A stretch of DNA of 64,000 nt from Rhodococcus triatomae. Its GTDB lineage: Bacteria; Actinomycetota; Actinomycetes; Mycobacteriales; Mycobacteriaceae. The stretch covers positions 1,116,001 to 1,180,000 of the forward strand of contig NZ_CP048814.1 in NCBI RefSeq assembly GCF_014217785.1, in the 5' to 3' direction. Each line of letters starts with the position of its first letter. The stretch's first letter is position 1. The position numbers and the translations under genes were made by a program. The notes below the pieces were generated by a model that saw only the letters and a program-made list of their open reading frames with translations, was not told where the DNA came from and did no database searches. Below are positions 15,464 through 24,473 of the stretch, in pieces.

Positions 15464-17253
15464 ACGCCTCGTGGTCGACGGTGCTGTGGGCGAGCAGTGT
15501 GTTCGTCCCACTCGGGTTCGTCTTCGCGCTGTGCCTGCTCGCGCCGTCCCGGCGTCCGCGGGCGGTCTACGCGAAGATCCAGCTCGTGCGGACCGCGCCA
15601 CTGGCGGTGATCCCCACCGCCGCACTGGCATTGCTCGGCCCCGACCGGGTGGGCCCGTTCGAACTACCGTGGATGCTGTTGGGCACGCACTTCGCGATGG
15701 ACGTGCTCGGGCGGCCCCTGCTGTTCGTCACCGCGTTGCTGTACGGCGCGGCGATGATTGCCGTCTACTCGTCGGGCACCACCCGCACCGCGACCCTCAC
15801 CGGGTTCCTGCTGATCGGCTTCGTCGGCAACGCCGGGGTGTTCGTCGCCGCCGACGCCATCACGTTCTACCTGTCGTTCGCGGTGATGAGCCTGTCCGCG
15901 TACGGACTCGTCATCCACGAACGCACCGCCGCCGCCCGCCGGGCGGGGCGCGTGTACGTCGTGCTCACCATGATCAGCGAGGTGGCCGTGCTCGCCGCGG
16001 TCGTCCTCACCGTCCACGCCGGCGGCCTCCTGCTCGCCGACGCGCCCTCCGCCGTCGCCCATTCCGACCAGCGATCACTGATCATTGCGCTGCTCGTCGT
16101 CGGATTCGGTGTCAAGGCCGGCACCTTCCCGCTACACGTGTGGCTGCCGCTCGCCCACCCGGCCGCGCCTCCGCCCGGTAGCGCCGTGCTGTCCGGCACC
16201 ATGATCAAGGCCGGGCTCATGGGCTGGCTCCGGTTCCTCCCGCTCGGTGAAGTCGCGCTGCCCGGCTGGGGCCTGGGCATCGTGGTGGTCGCCTTGATCG
16301 GCGCGTTTCTCGCCCTGCCGCCGGGTCTGTTGCAGAACGATGCGAAGGTGGCCCTCGCCTACAGCAGCATCAGCCAGATGGGGTTCCTGGCCGTGCTCGT
16401 CGGCACGGCGCTCGCGACACCGGAGCTCACCGAGGCGTGCACACTCGCCGCGGTCGTCTACGCCGTCCACCACGGCATGGCCAAGGGCGGGCTGTTCCTC
16501 GGCGTCACGGTGTGGCGCACCCACGGCGAGGGCTGGGTGCGCTGGTGGGTGCTGATCGGCCTCGGTCTCCTCGCTCTCGCGGTGGCCGGTGCGCCACTCG
16601 GCAGCGGTGCGGTGGCGAAATATGCCGCCAAGGAAGCGATATCGACGTCCACCGTGCTCGGCATCGGCCTTGCCGAGCTCCTCCCGCTCGTCGGAACGGT
16701 GTCGACACTGCTGCTCGCCCGAGCAGGGTGGCTGCTGATCACCGGATCGCGCGATCGCGCCTGGGGCGTCGACGGTGCCATCGTGTCCTGGTCGGTCCTC
16801 ATCGTCGGTGGGACGGTGTTCACCTGGTATCTGGCCGGACAGTGGGCATCGGTCCTCTCGGTACCCGGCCTCGACGCCGTCACCTTCTGGGATGCGACCT
16901 GGCCCATCCTGCTCGGGATCGGGTTGGCTGCGGCCGGATGGTGGCTCTCGAGCCGGGACTTCCTCCCCGCCTGGCTCGCACATCCCGACGGGCGCATCCT
17001 GCCGCCGGGCGACCTGGTGGTGCCGGAGGAGGCGATGGCGCGTCGGCTCGGCCGGACGCTGGAGCGGGGCGCGGACGCGCTCTCACACGCGAATGCACGC
17101 GCGACCCGCTCCGCCGTGTCCGTGGCCGAACGACTCCCGTTCTCGGCGGGCGACGCGGCGGAGACACGACTGTCGCGGTGGGTCGCCTCCGGCGTCGCGG
17201 TCCTGGCGGTCACGACACTGGTGGCCGTGGTGATCCTGGTGGGCGCGTCATGA
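15460..17253 (+). CDS. Third antiporter-like subunit (HyfB/NuoL-like), TM5 glutamate missing
   Basis: 597 residues with about 14 core helices plus a C-terminal extension with an extra membrane segment. Proton_antipo_M core, with Lys in GFGVKAGTFPLHVWLP and GTMIKAGLMGW. Where related subunits have an acidic residue in TM5 (W/Y-E-L-x-S/T) this protein reads SFAVMSLSAYGL, so the usual proton-channel glutamate is missing. It may be a structural or modified-coupling subunit, as in hydrogenase-4-type complexes. GTG start overlapping the previous stop; ATGA-type overlap with mrpE. Confidence 0.82.
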   Translation: MNASWSTVLWASSVFVPLGFVFALCLLAPSRRPRAVYAKIQLVRTAPLAVIPTAALALLGPDRVGPFELPWMLLGTHFAMDVLGRPLLFVTALLYGAAMIAVYSSGTTRTATLTGFLLIGFVGNAGVFVAADAITFYLSFAVMSLSAYGLVIHERTAAARRAGRVYVVLTMISEVAVLAAVVLTVHAGGLLLADAPSAVAHSDQRSLIIALLVVGFGVKAGTFPLHVWLPLAHPAAPPPGSAVLSGTMIKAGLMGWLRFLPLGEVALPGWGLGIVVVALIGAFLALPPGLLQNDAKVALAYSSISQMGFLAVLVGTALATPELTEACTLAAVVYAVHHGMAKGGLFLGVTVWRTHGEGWVRWWVLIGLGLLALAVAGAPLGSGAVAKYAAKEAISTSTVLGIGLAELLPLVGTVSTLLLARAGWLLITGSRDRAWGVDGAIVSWSVLIVGGTVFTWYLAGQWASVLSVPGLDAVTFWDATWPILLGIGLAAAGWWLSSRDFLPAWLAHPDGRILPPGDLVVPEEAMARRLGRTLERGADALSHANARATRSAVSVAERLPFSAGDAAETRLSRWVASGVAVLAVTTLVAVVILVGAS

Positions 17254-17750
17254 TCCGGCGCAGGGTGGTGTCGGTGGGCATCCGGCTGCTGGGATTCACC
17301 GTCCTGTGGTGGGTACTCGCCGAGGGCGATGCGTCGATGATGCGGTACGCGATCGTCGCGGTTCCGCTCGCCGTCGCCGTGAGCCTGGTATTGCTCCCGC
17401 CGGTCGTCGTCCCGCAGGGGTGGATTCGGCGGATTCCCGCCACGGTGACGATGGTCGCCTGGTTCCTGTGGCAGTCGATGCGCAGCGGCATCGACGTCAG
17501 CCGCCGTGCCTTCGCCAGGCCGGTGGATACCGACCCGATCATGATCGAGTACCGGATCTCGCTGCGGGGCAGACTGAGCCGCGTCGTGTTCGCCGACCTC
17601 AACGCCCTGATGCCGGGCACGTTGTCGGCAGATCTGGACGGCGACGTACTGCACGTGCACGTCATCGATCGCGCGATGGATGCACGATCGCAACTCGCCG
17701 CTCTCGAGCGGAAGCTGGCCGCCGTCGTCGAGGACGAACACGCGCCGTGA
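17250..17750 (+). CDS. mrpE: Mrp-type antiporter subunit E
   Basis: 166 residues. N-terminal membrane helices followed by the MnhE cytoplasmic domain (SRVVFADLNALMPGTLSADLDGD). Together with F and G, E forms the small-subunit part of Mrp antiporters. Starts inside the stop codon of the preceding gene and ends the eight-gene, fully overlapping operon. The C-terminal helix (AALERKLAAVVEDE) is charged. Confidence 0.87.
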   Translation: MIRRRVVSVGIRLLGFTVLWWVLAEGDASMMRYAIVAVPLAVAVSLVLLPPVVVPQGWIRRIPATVTMVAWFLWQSMRSGIDVSRRAFARPVDTDPIMIEYRISLRGRLSRVVFADLNALMPGTLSADLDGDVLHVHVIDRAMDARSQLAALERKLAAVVEDEHAP

Positions 17751-17879
17751 CCAGGTAACTCGTTGCCGCCAGTAACTTTCCGCCCCTAGAGTGCGACATA
17801 GCTCTCAGAACCGTCCAGCCCATGATCGACACTGCTCGTCATCGAGACGGAGCGGTGATCGAGAGGAAAGTGAGCCGCA

Positions 17880-18341
17880 ATGTCACGCACAGCACTTCGC
17901 GCCGCCGGGATCGTCGCCGCCGCGGGCGCCGCCATCACCCTCGCCGGAGCGGGCACCGCCGCCGCGGACACCGAGGTGACCATGACCCGCTGTCTGGGCC
18001 TGAGTCCCTACATCGCGGATCAGCCGTTCGCACCGGCGCGGCTGTGGCAGAGCCCGGACGGACCCGGCGCCGCCACCTTCACGCTGCACGACGTGTCCAG
18101 CTTCTGGTTCTTCGCCGGCGGCTACCAGTCGGACGTACGCCTGGACTGGCGCAACCTGGACACCGGCGCGAGCGGCACCGCTCACGACACCCGCACCGTC
18201 GCCTACCCCGGCGGCGATTCGGCCCGCCTGCACGTCCCCAGCGGACCCGGCGCCGTGGAGCTGACGCTGTCCGCATACAACCACCACGACCTCTGGGGCT
18301 TCCCGACCACCTCCTGCACCGGTACCGCGCAGGTCGGCTGA
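17880..18341 (+). CDS. Secreted protein of unknown function
   Basis: 153 residues. Clear Sec signal peptide (about 29 residues, Ala-rich core, AAA-D cleavage region), then a small domain with two cysteines (in TRCLGLSP and TTSCTGTAQ), probably one disulphide. I do not recognise a family. The predicted mature part is beta-rich with aromatic residues (SSFWFFAGGYQS). GAGAGGAAAG precedes the ATG. It stands alone, about 130 bases after mrpE, and is followed by the repeated palindrome at 18361-18415, so it is probably its own transcription unit with a possible TAGAGT -10 element near 17789. Confidence 0.72.
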   Translation: MSRTALRAAGIVAAAGAAITLAGAGTAAADTEVTMTRCLGLSPYIADQPFAPARLWQSPDGPGAATFTLHDVSSFWFFAGGYQSDVRLDWRNLDTGASGTAHDTRTVAYPGGDSARLHVPSGPGAVELTLSAYNHHDLWGFPTTSCTGTAQVG

Positions 18342-18360
18342 GCCCGCGCCCCTCTCCCTC

Positions 18361-18415
18361 CTGGGTGAAGGTGGCCTTCGACCGGTCTGACGAGGTGAAG
18401 GCCACCTTCACCCAG
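18361..18415 (+). terminator. Terminator hairpin, copy 1 of a dispersed palindrome
   Basis: A 19-bp perfect inverted repeat (18361-18379 with 18397-18415). Its left 29 bases (18363-18391) are identical to the palindrome at 33004-33054, which also sits at a gene end. It closes the secreted-protein gene upstream. Two copies in one window suggest a genome-wide repeat family used as terminators. Confidence 0.75.
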
Positions 18416-18455
18416 GGGTGGGGGCAACACGCGGGGTGGGGGCAGCGGGTGGGGG
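18415..18455 (+). other. G-run cluster with G-quadruplex potential
   Basis: Six G runs of three to five (GGGG T GGGGG, spacer of 8, GGGG T GGGGG, spacer of 4, GGG T GGGGG) on the plus strand, directly after the hairpin and about 130 bases upstream of the AEC transporter start. A coding-strand quadruplex would affect the transporter mRNA leader. Folding is inferred from pattern only. Confidence 0.55.
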
Positions 18456-18587
18456 CCGGTGGAGGCAGCCGGTGAGCGCATCCCACCCGGCACCGATAGG
18501 CTCGGGCACGTTCAGTGAGAAGTGAGCGCGGGCCCGCCGATACCGGCAGAACGCCGTCGGCGCGGTGCGAATGGGTGGAGCTCGAAG

Positions 18588-19514
18588 TTGTCTGGCGTCG
18601 TGGCAGGGTTCACCGTCATCTTCGTCGTCATCGGCATCGGATACGTGTTGGGCCGGCGCGGCACCCTCGGACAGCACGGCGAATTCGTCCTCGGCCGCCT
18701 CGTGTTCTTCGTCGCCACCCCGGCCCTGCTGTTCGACGTCCTCGCCACCTCCGACCTGTCGGTGATCTTCTCCCCCACCCTCGCCGTCGCCTCGGCCACG
18801 GCGTTCGCCGTCGGCCTGATCTACATCCTGGTGGCGAAGGTGTGGCTGCACCGGCCGGTGCCGGAGCTGACGATCGGGGCCCTGTCCGCGTCGTACGTCA
18901 ACTCGGCGAACCTCGGCATCCCCATCGCGGTCTTCGTTCTCGGCGACGCCTCGTTCGTCGCGCCGCTGCTGCTGTTCCAGATCGTCGTCTACTCGCCGCT
19001 CGCGCTGAGCGTCCTCGACATCTCCACGATGCGCGACGGAGCGTCCCGCTTCGAGACGGTCAGCGCACCGTTCAAGAACCCGATGGTGCTCGCGGGCGCC
19101 GCCGGACTGGCCGTCGCCGTGAGCGGCTGGCACCCACCCGAAGCGTTGATGCAGCCGTTCCGCCTGCTCGGTGGCGCCTCGGTCCCCGGCGCACTGCTGG
19201 CGTTCGGCCTGTCCCTGTACGGCGTGCGGGTCCTCGAACGCGGCACCAGCCCGCGCCGCGACGTCGCGCTGGCGTCCGTGCTCAAGATCGTCGTCCAGCC
19301 GGTTCTGGCCTACCTCATGGCGCGGTACCTGCTCGGCCTCGGCGGCCACGAACTGTTCGCGATCGTGGTCGTCTCCACACTGCCCACAGCCCAGAACGTC
19401 TTCGTCTACGCCAGCCGGTACCAGCGCGGCACCGTCCTGGCCAGGGACAGTGCCTTCGTCACGACACTCGCATCGATCCCGGCAATTGCGCTGGTGGCGG
19501 CGCTGCTCGCGTGA
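18588..19514 (+). CDS. AEC-family transporter (auxin efflux carrier type)
   Basis: 308 residues and about ten membrane helices in two inverted halves. The family glycine and asparagine positions are visible (SASYVNSANLGIPIAVFVLG; VVSTLPTAQNVFVYASRY). Bacterial AEC proteins export or exchange small organic acids or amino-acid derivatives; the substrate here cannot be told. I start at a TTG (18588-18590) behind GGTGGAG because it begins directly with the first helix. A longer GTG start at 18522 adds 22 unlikely residues and would be close to the G-rich stretch. Confidence 0.83.
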   Translation: MSGVVAGFTVIFVVIGIGYVLGRRGTLGQHGEFVLGRLVFFVATPALLFDVLATSDLSVIFSPTLAVASATAFAVGLIYILVAKVWLHRPVPELTIGALSASYVNSANLGIPIAVFVLGDASFVAPLLLFQIVVYSPLALSVLDISTMRDGASRFETVSAPFKNPMVLAGAAGLAVAVSGWHPPEALMQPFRLLGGASVPGALLAFGLSLYGVRVLERGTSPRRDVALASVLKIVVQPVLAYLMARYLLGLGGHELFAIVVVSTLPTAQNVFVYASRYQRGTVLARDSAFVTTLASIPAIALVAALLA

Positions 19515-19553
19515 GCTGCGGCCACCCGCGCGCGGACCGGGTTACGGTGGGTC

Positions 19554-20012
19554 ATGCGCGTATTGACTCTCGTCGTACTGGCCGCACTCGCGCTCTGCGG
19601 CTGTAGCTCCGACGACGACGCCGACCCCGGCCCGGATCCGGACCTGGCCTCCGCAGTCGATCCGGGCCCGTCGTCCCCGTCCGGCATGCCCCGACCCACC
19701 GAGATCCCGGACGCCGAGTTCGGCAGCCGGTTCGCCGCGCGACCGGACATCGTCAACGCGAACCCCACCCCCTTCGAGTCCTGGTCCCGGGTCGACGAGA
19801 ACACCGTCGCCATCCACTTCGTCACCGGTACGCCCGAGTGCTACGGCGCCGACGCGACCGTCACCGAGACCGACACGACGGTCACCATCTCGCTCCGCAC
19901 CGGAACCCTGCCCGAGGCGGCGGACAAGATGTGCATCCTGGTCGCCGTGTTCGGCACGCTCGACGTCGAGCTCGCCGCTCCACTCGGCGACCGCGAGGTG
20001 ATCAGCGCCTGA
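19554..20012 (+). CDS. Small lipoprotein of unknown function
   Basis: 152 residues. Lipoprotein signal peptide with lipobox LCGC (acylated Cys17), an Asp/Pro/Ser-rich linker, then a small alpha/beta domain with two further cysteines (PECYGAD and DKMCIL) probably in a disulphide. It resembles uncharacterised actinobacterial lipoproteins; no enzymatic motif is visible. A TACGGT -10-like element (19543-19548) ends five bases before the ATG, so the mRNA is probably leaderless. Confidence 0.75.
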   Translation: MRVLTLVVLAALALCGCSSDDDADPGPDPDLASAVDPGPSSPSGMPRPTEIPDAEFGSRFAARPDIVNANPTPFESWSRVDENTVAIHFVTGTPECYGADATVTETDTTVTISLRTGTLPEAADKMCILVAVFGTLDVELAAPLGDREVISA

Positions 20013-20037
20013 CCGTGCGGCCGCGGACCGGTCAGGG

Positions 20038-21973
20038 TCAGCGACGTCGCCGCATGTAGTCCGAGACGACAGCCGCCCCGAGCCCGTCCAGATCCGGAGC
20101 CACGACCCGGCCGCCGACTCGCTCGGCCATCCGATCGACCACCCGGGCGAGCCCCGGATCGTCGCCGAGGCGGAAGAACGTCACCTGGGCGCCGATCCGT
20201 TCGAGCGCGTCCAGCCCCCGCACGGTCAGTCCGAGAGTGCGCGGGCTCGGTGGGTAGTCGAAGTACGCGAAACCGTCCGGCTCGAGGTGGGCCGTGGGTT
20301 CGCCGTCGGTGACGATCAGCACCACCGGGGTGGCATTCGGATGCCGGCGCAGATGCCGCGCGGCCAACAGCAGCGCGTGATGCAGATTGGTGCCCTGGTC
20401 CCAGGCCCCGTCCATTCCGGCCAACTCCGCGGGAGTGAGAACCTCCGCGTGCCGCCCGAAGGAGATCAGTTGCAGTTCGTCGCTGCGAAATCGGGTGGTG
20501 ACCAGGTGATTCAGCGCGAGCGCCGTGCGCTTCATCGGCACCCAACGCCCCTCCATCACCATCGAGAACGACGTGTCGACGAGCAGCGCCACCGCCGCCC
20601 GGTCCCGCTGCTCGGTCTCCCGCACCTCGACGTCCGTCACCGACAACCGCACCGGAACCCGACCGGGCCGGCGCAGCACCGCATTGGTGATCGTGCGGGT
20701 GACATCCCACGGCTCGGTGTCGCCGAACGCCCATTCGCGGGTGGCCCCCGGTGGGTTCTCCCTGCGCGCCCGCGCGACGCGTGTCCCGCTCGCCGCCGCG
20801 GCCACCGAGCCCGTCCGCGACGTCGCGGAGGGCGGCCTGACCGAGCTGACGCATCGCCCTCGGCGACAACCGCCATTGCCCGTCGACACCGCGGTCGAAG
20901 AATCCCTGTTCGCGCAGAGCCTTCTCGAGGTCCGCCAACGTGCGGGCGTCAGCGACCGCCTCGTCCCCGAGATGTCTGGCCAACAACTCCGGGTCGATGT
21001 CGTCGAGCTGCGCACCCGGATACTGCTGCGAGAGCTGTTCGGCCAGCGACTCGAGTTCGGCGATCTCCTGCAGTGTCCCGGTGCCCTCGCCCAGCCCCAT
21101 CCCCTCCTCGCCACGGAACCTCTCCGCACCCGTCCAGTCCTCGCCCGGCCGCGCCGACTGCAACAGGCCGTCCAGCCGGGACAGCTCCGAGATCAGTGCC
21201 GGGTCCCCGAAAGCCTGTTGCGCGAGCGCATCCAGCTCGTCGCGCTGCTCCGGAGTCAGCGAGTTGCGCAACCGCTGCGCGGCCGCGGCACGTGCGGCGA
21301 GCGTGTCGATCAATTCCTCCACGGTGCGCGGGTTCTCGGGAAAGTACTCGCCGTACTCGTCCATGAACTCCGTGAACCGGGCGTCGGTGTCCTCACCGCG
21401 GGCGTGCGCCTCGAGCAGGTCGCCCAGATCGGCGAGCATGCGCCTGATCCGCTCGCGGTCCTCGTCCGTCGCTCCTTCGAGCGCCTGCTTCATGCCCTCG
21501 AACCGCTGGTCGAGCACCTCGCGGCCGAGGAGATCCCGGATCTTCTCGTACTCCTCGCGGGCCTCGGAACTGCGCCAGTCGTAGTCGGCGAGCTGGTGAA
21601 CCGCCTGTGCCGTCGACGGGGGCAACTCGGCGATCTGCAGTTCCGCGAACCGGGCGTCGTCGTCGAGGGCGCGGGCCAGCTCCTTGCGTTCCGCGAGGAC
21701 GGCCCGGTCGAGCAGTTCGCGCACCTCGTCGAGCGTCCCGTTCAGGTTGGTGCGCTGCAGTAGTTCCCGGCGGCGCCGGTGCGCCTGGGCCGCCATCTCG
21801 TCGAGACCGCGCCGTGTTCCGTCACCGCGCCGCAGCAGCTCCCGCAGCGCCTGCCGCGGCGAGGTCCCGGCGAGGACGTCGTCGCCGATCGCCGCCAGGG
21901 CATCACGCAGGTCCACCGGAGGCGCCAGGGGGTCGCCGCCGGTGTACGGGCCGTACCGCGCGCCACCGGACAC
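20038..21973 (-). pseudogene. VWA-domain protein (MoxR partner), frameshifted
   Basis: The N-terminal part reads in one frame from the GTG at 21971-21973. The C-terminal part, with the von Willebrand A domain (MIDAS motif DTSFSM, then TNLHH and VTDGEP), reads in another frame down to the stop at 20038-20040. The two join in a run of five C at 20746-20750: with four C the text continues EPTGATREWAFGD without a break. So it is either a recent pseudogene or an over-called homopolymer. The intact product would be about 645 residues, with a helical N-terminal region and a C-terminal VWA domain. It overlaps the upstream MoxR ATPase gene by one base (TAGTG) and would be its metal-dependent partner, as in the mycobacterial Rv0958-Rv0959 pair (recalled). 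Confidence 0.85.
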
Positions 21974-23355
21974 TACGAGTACACCGTCCGGCCGCTCGAG
22001 TCGGTCTCCTTGGAGATGCGCCGCGCCAGATACAGACCCTCGAGCGCGAGTTCGACCGCGGCGGCCCGCTCCCCCTCGGACGTGGCACCCACCCGCTCGG
22101 CGAGTCCGTCGATCAACGAGATCCCGTGCAACTCGGCGAGAAGATCGTGCGCGGACACCCGCTCGCCCGTCACGACCGGGTCGCCGTGCTCGACGACGTC
22201 GACGAGGGGCGCGAGATCGATCCCGCCGAGCCGCTCACGGACCGTGTCCGCGGTCGCCCGCCGCAGCAGGTGTTCGAGGACCTCGACCTCACGGCCCTCC
22301 TCGCCCGCCTCGAACTCGACCTTTCCGCGCAGGACGTCGACGACCGTCCCCAGATCGATCGGGCGCGCCACCGGATCGGGCTCACCCAGCACGGTCGACC
22401 GGTGCACCGCCGCCGCTCCGACGGTCTCCGCCCCGGCGACGGCGAACCGGGCCGACACCCCGGAGCGCTGGTCGACCGACGTCGATTCGCGCAGCAGACG
22501 CGTGAACCGCGCCAGCACCTCGAGGAGGTAGCCCGGAACGGCTGCGGCCAGGTGGGCTTCCTGCGCGATCACCGCGATCTCGTCGTCGAGCCGGATCGGA
22601 TAGTGGGTCCTGATCTCCGCACCGAACCGGTCCTTGAGCGGGGTGATGATCCGGCCGCGGTTCGTGTAGTCCTCCGGGTTCGCACTGGCCACCAGGAGTA
22701 CATCCAGCGGCAGCCGGAGCGAGTACCCCCGCACCTGGATGTCGCGTTCCTCCATCACGTTCAGCAACGAGACCTGGATCCGCTCGGCCAGGTCGGGCAG
22801 CTCGTTGATCGCGACGATCCCCCGGTGAGCACGCGGCACCAGCCCGAAATGGATCGTCTCGGGGTCGCCGAGGCTGCGCCCCTCGGCAACCTTCACCGGG
22901 TCCACGTCGCCGACCAGGTCGGCGACCGACGTGTCGGGGGTCGCCAGCTTCTCGGCGTAGCGTTCGCTGCGGTGTCGCCAGGCGACCGGCAGGTCGTCGC
23001 CGAGTTCGGCGGCACGACGGATCGATGCCGGCGCGATCGGATCGTAGGGGTGCTCGCCGAGCTCGGAACCCTCGATCACCGGGGTCCATTCGTCGAGCAG
23101 CAGGGGCAGCGTACGCAGCAGTCGAGTCTTTCCCTGGCCACGTTCGCCGAGCAGTACCACGTCGTGGCCGGCGATGAGTGCGCGTTCGAGCTGCGGGAGC
23201 ACCGTGTCGTCGAAACCGACGATGCCCTGCCACGGGTCGCGACCGGCGCGCAACGCGTCCAGCAGATTCGCCCGCATCTCCTCCCGGACACCTCGGTGCA
23301 CATGTCCCGAGGCCCGGAGTTCGCCCACCGTCGCGGGTCGTGATTCAGTAGTCAC
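21973..23355 (-). CDS. MoxR/ChlI-like AAA+ ATPase
   Basis: 460 residues. Walker A GERGQGKTRLL near residue 70, Walker-B-like IVAINELPDL (Asn in place of the usual Asp), sensor 1 ASANPEDYTNRG, and a helical lid region. Related to magnesium-chelatase subunit I and MoxR ATPases that work with VWA proteins as chaperone-like machines; no chlorophyll pathway is implied. I start at GTG 23353-23355 (VTTESRPATVGEL) behind a G-rich stretch; the frame could begin further upstream at 23460, but that sequence is not protein-like. Coupled by a one-base overlap to the VWA gene. Confidence 0.87.
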   Translation of the reverse strand: MTTESRPATVGELRASGHVHRGVREEMRANLLDALRAGRDPWQGIVGFDDTVLPQLERALIAGHDVVLLGERGQGKTRLLRTLPLLLDEWTPVIEGSELGEHPYDPIAPASIRRAAELGDDLPVAWRHRSERYAEKLATPDTSVADLVGDVDPVKVAEGRSLGDPETIHFGLVPRAHRGIVAINELPDLAERIQVSLLNVMEERDIQVRGYSLRLPLDVLLVASANPEDYTNRGRIITPLKDRFGAEIRTHYPIRLDDEIAVIAQEAHLAAAVPGYLLEVLARFTRLLRESTSVDQRSGVSARFAVAGAETVGAAAVHRSTVLGEPDPVARPIDLGTVVDVLRGKVEFEAGEEGREVEVLEHLLRRATADTVRERLGGIDLAPLVDVVEHGDPVVTGERVSAHDLLAELHGISLIDGLAERVGATSEGERAAAVELALEGLYLARRISKETDSSGRTVYS

Positions 23356-23477
23356 TCCCCCCACGCTACGAGCGTTGCGTCTGCCCGTCACCCCGACGTA
23401 CCGCGTGAGCGGGCGCGAGGCGACCGGCGTTCGGCCCCGCACGCGATCCGACGGGCCCACCTGGTAGACAAGGCGCC

Positions 23478-24449
23478 ATGCCTGACACCGAGATCACCTT
23501 CGACAGCGGCGCGGTCACGTACCACGGAACGTTCCTTGCGCCCGACGGCTTCGACGGCCCGCGACCTGCGGCTCTGTTGCTGGCCGGCAGCGGTCCCACC
23601 GACCGTAACGGCGACAGCGCACTGCTGCCGGGGAACATCGGTACGCTGCGCTTCCTCGCCGACCTGCTCGCCGAGCACGGTTTCGCGAGCCTGCGTTTCG
23701 ACAAGCTCGGCAGCGGAGCCACCGGTATCGGGCCACACGACGTGGACGACATCGCCGAACTCGGCTTCACCAGTGCCTTCGTCGATCCGGCCGCAGAGGC
23801 GCTCCGCTTCCTCGCCGCCCGCCCCGAGGTCGATCCGTCGCACCTGGTCGTCGTCGGCCACAGTGACGGTGCGCTGGTGGGGCTCGCACTCTCCCAGCAG
23901 GCGGATGCGCCGGACATCGCCGCACTGGCACTGCTCGAGCCGCTCGCGGTACGTCTGCTGGACCTGCTCACGACGCAGATCAACAGTCAACTCGATGCGG
24001 TGACGGCGACGGGCCAGCTCCCCCAGCCGGTCGCCGACGAGCTCCGGCTGGCCCTCTCGGGTGCCGTCGAGGCCCTGCGCGCGGACGGAACGATTCCGGA
24101 CGATCTCCCCGAGCCGCTGCAGAACGCGGGACTGGTCCATGCCAACGCGAAGGCACTCGCGGAGGAGGATGCCCTCGACCCGCGGGTGCTCGCGGGACAG
24201 CTGGCGGACGGCACACCGGTGCTCACCAGCTGCTCCGCGAAGGACATCCAGGTATCGGTCGCCGACGTGGACGGTCTCGATGCCGCCCTCACCGGTGCCC
24301 GGCTGACCTCGGTGCGCATGGCCGATGCCAGCCACGTACTCAAGCACCTGGGTGACGCCCGGTCGAACGGCCAGGACTACGTCGCGGACCTGCCGTGGTC
24401 GACGGAGTTCTCGGAGCCGTTCGCTCGGTGGCTGGACTCACTCACCTGA
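23478..24449 (+). CDS. Alpha/beta-hydrolase fold protein
   Basis: 323 residues. Alpha/beta hydrolase with the nucleophile elbow GHSDGA (Ser near residue 133), an oxyanion region around LLLAGSGPTDRNGD and a C-terminal His in DASHVLKHLGD. The N-terminal layout (PRPAALLLAGSGPTDR) resembles the peptidase S9/serine aminopeptidase-like esterases of actinobacteria. Substrate unknown. Divergent from the MoxR gene with about 120 bases between the starts; ends 24 bases from the convergent amidase gene. Confidence 0.82.
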   Translation: MPDTEITFDSGAVTYHGTFLAPDGFDGPRPAALLLAGSGPTDRNGDSALLPGNIGTLRFLADLLAEHGFASLRFDKLGSGATGIGPHDVDDIAELGFTSAFVDPAAEALRFLAARPEVDPSHLVVVGHSDGALVGLALSQQADAPDIAALALLEPLAVRLLDLLTTQINSQLDAVTATGQLPQPVADELRLALSGAVEALRADGTIPDDLPEPLQNAGLVHANAKALAEEDALDPRVLAGQLADGTPVLTSCSAKDIQVSVADVDGLDAALTGARLTSVRMADASHVLKHLGDARSNGQDYVADLPWSTEFSEPFARWLDSLT

Positions 24450-24473
24450 CGATTCGTCGACGACCCGGCCCGC

